From Verrucomicrobiota bacterium (lineage in GTDB: Bacteria > Verrucomicrobiota > Verrucomicrobiia > Palsa-1439): DNA of 64,000 nucleotides. Location: the NCBI GenBank assembly GCA_003152315.1, contig PLZV01000012.1:25165-89164 (forward strand), read 5' to 3'. Positions 62,923 to 64,000 of the stretch are shown here, piece by piece. The number at the start of each line of letters is the position of its first letter. Positions within the stretch are counted from its first letter, which is position 1. The notes below the pieces were generated by a model. That model saw only the letters and a program-made list of their open reading frames with translations, did not search any database and had not been told where the DNA came from. Made by a program: the position numbers and the translations under genes.

Positions 62923-63125
62923 CCCCGAAGCCTTTTCGGGGTTCATTTGTTGCAGTCTACCCCATCCCCCAACACCCTGTCCAGCAAAAAATATCGCGTA
63001 ACGATAGGCAGGCGGGATAAAGAATGCTTTTGGCATGTGCTCCGTCTTACCCGCCGTACGCTCCCTTTGAATGTTTCGCGTTGGACGTTGAACGTTGGGC
63101 GGCCTGCCCCGAATCCTTTTCGGGG
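62923..63125. repeat. Paired CCCCGAA hairpin repeats
   Basis: CCCCGAA-N5-TTCGGGG at 62923-62941 and 63107-63125. Each is preceded by a related 30-bp GTT/ACG-rich stretch ending CCTG, so they are two copies of one repeat, about 184 bp apart. Confidence 0.65.
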
Positions 63126-63192
63126 TTAAATCCGTTCCCCCCCCTCCTCGGAGGGGCAGGGGTGGGTGACTTGCCCGGACACAAGCCGTGGC

Positions 63193-63399
63193 TTAAATCA
63201 CGGTCTTGCCGTCGTAGTCGCGACAGTAACGCTCGACCTGCTCCCACGTCTCACATTCATGGGTGGTCAGATACGCTTCGTCCGGATTGCCGATCTCGCT
63301 GTCGAAGACATCGACAACGTAGTTGTCTTGCTCCAACCGAATGTGAAAATTGAACGGTTCCCGCTCGGCATCCCATTCGGTCGGGGAAATTGGGGTCAC
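63193..63399 (-). CDS. Small acidic protein, unknown
   Basis: 68 aa. FNFHIRLEQDNYVVDVFDSEIGNPDEAYLTTHECETWEQVERYCRDY has a credible alternating strand/helix pattern and strong acidity. It lies 11 bp downstream of the transposase gene stop on the same strand. No family recognised; the composition argues for a real protein. Confidence 0.6.
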   Translation of the reverse strand: MTPISPTEWDAEREPFNFHIRLEQDNYVVDVFDSEIGNPDEAYLTTHECETWEQVERYCRDYDGKTVI

Positions 63400-63410
63400 A
63401 TCTCTATTTT

Positions 63411-64000
63411 CTACAATTGACGTTCGATTGTTGCCAGCGTCTGGAGTAGTTGTCGATCTCGGTGTAATTGTCTCTCAAATCTTCCGACGGCGGCGCTCAC
63501 ACATCGATAATCGGCCCCGCCGATGGCTTGGCCCAGTTCGCTCAGTGTCATCGCGCAGCGCTTTCTTGCCAGCCATAATACCGCATCCCGCCCCCAATCA
63601 CCATGCCGATCGCGCCAGTGCACCCATGGCTCGCCTTTGGCCTTCTCCACGGCGGCGACAACGGCTTTGAATGACGGACGCTCTCGCAAGTGGCGCAGCG
63701 GGAATTGTTCTTTGGCATCGCCTCGCGCCAGACGCCGCATTTGCTCAACAAAGGACGCGCTTCCCAGCAGCAGTTGTCCCTGTAATCGCTCCCAAGGCGA
63801 TGGCAACAATCCTTCACGAACTGCTTCTTCAATAAATTCCCCGTAACGATGCTGCCGGGCCGCTCGTCCCTTGGGAGTTTCGCCGGCCAGTCCCAAGATA
63901 TGGTCGCAGGTCAACCAAGGGGAAGCCGGCTCCCGCCCCACATAGGCTCGGAACGAACTCCACCGATATTGCCGCAAGTGCTGAAGTCGCTGCCGCACCA
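63411..64000 (-). CDS. REP-associated tyrosine (Y1) transposase, C-terminal part
   Basis: The frame is open to the window edge, so the N-terminal HUH catalytic part is missing here. The visible part begins with the family block LRQYRWSSFRAYVGRE and continues with WLTCDHILGL, then a C-terminal extension with helix-turn-helix features (MTLSELGQAIGGADYRCVSAAVGRFER, DnaA_C/Bac_DnaA-like), typical of RAYT proteins. RAYTs are single-copy IS200-related enzymes linked to palindromic repeats; such repeats lie within 1.2 kb at 62277-63125. Confidence 0.82.
   Translation of the reverse strand, partial: VRQRLQHLRQYRWSSFRAYVGREPASPWLTCDHILGLAGETPKGRAARQHRYGEFIEEAVREGLLPSPWERLQGQLLLGSASFVEQMRRLARGDAKEQFPLRHLRERPSFKAVVAAVEKAKGEPWVHWRDRHGDWGRDAVLWLARKRCAMTLSELGQAIGGADYRCVSAAVGRFERQLHRDRQLLQTLATIERQL

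Overview
The window looks like a chromosome segment from a moderately GC-rich Verrucomicrobiota bacterium (Pedosphaera/Limisphaera-like). This is inferred from several features: the very long form of IspG, a PEP-CTERM protein, large secreted LamG/beta-helix proteins sharing a C-terminal 'FYRxxxxP'-type domain, a many-TPR multispanning membrane protein, and dispersed intergenic repeats built on the core TGGGTTCGTTTT. No database search was possible; all family names come from reading the sequence.

Layout. (1) 1-24.5 kb is core chromosome. It starts with purA, followed by a tightly coupled isoprenoid/envelope operon uppS-cdsA-dxr-rseP-ispG, in which every junction overlaps. Next come a thioredoxin-like protein, a NUDIX hydrolase, apt, a primary-type sigma factor, pyruvate phosphate dikinase with a textbook terminator, and secreted hydrolases (GH28-like, G1 glutamic peptidase, S1/P1 nuclease). 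The segment ends with a PEP-CTERM protein, a GT2 glycosyltransferase and proline biosynthesis proB-proA.

(2) 24.56-60.46 kb is accessory DNA made of two integrative elements placed back to back in two neighbouring tRNA genes. Element 1 (24614-44793) sits in the 3' end of tRNA-Gly(TCC). It is bounded by an exact 23-bp repeat and carries a tyrosine recombinase next to the tRNA, large secreted repeat proteins, a MobF relaxase/helicase with two downstream genes, iteron-like 22-bp repeats, and an AbiEii-type toxin-antitoxin pair at its right end. Element 2 (44920-60463) sits in tRNA-Tyr(GTA). It is bounded by a 54-bp repeat with one mismatch. Its right half is a phage-satellite-like module (HTH regulator, Prim-Pol primase/helicase, HTH, ribbon-helix-helix protein, tyrosine recombinase). 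Its left half is cargo that looks like defence. Both elements carry a helically phased pair of short direct repeats near each end, good candidates for integrase arm sites. Removing both elements rebuilds a simple locus: gene - tRNA-Gly - about 94 bp - tRNA-Tyr - FIST gene.

The most interesting cargo is in element 2. One unit is a three-gene minus-strand set (HEPN-like protein, unknown protein, SecB-like chaperone) ordered like a toxin-antitoxin-chaperone system. Another is a plus-strand set of an MltR/HEPN-like protein, a zinc ribbon, a PD-(D/E)xK nuclease and a TIR-domain protein. Between them lie a membrane TPR protein with a degenerate receiver domain and a downstream gene split by a seven-G run.

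(3) 60.5-64 kb returns to chromosome: a FIST-domain sensor protein, a pseudo-receiver, a kilobase of short palindromic repeats, a small unknown gene and a truncated REP-associated (Y1) transposase at the window edge.
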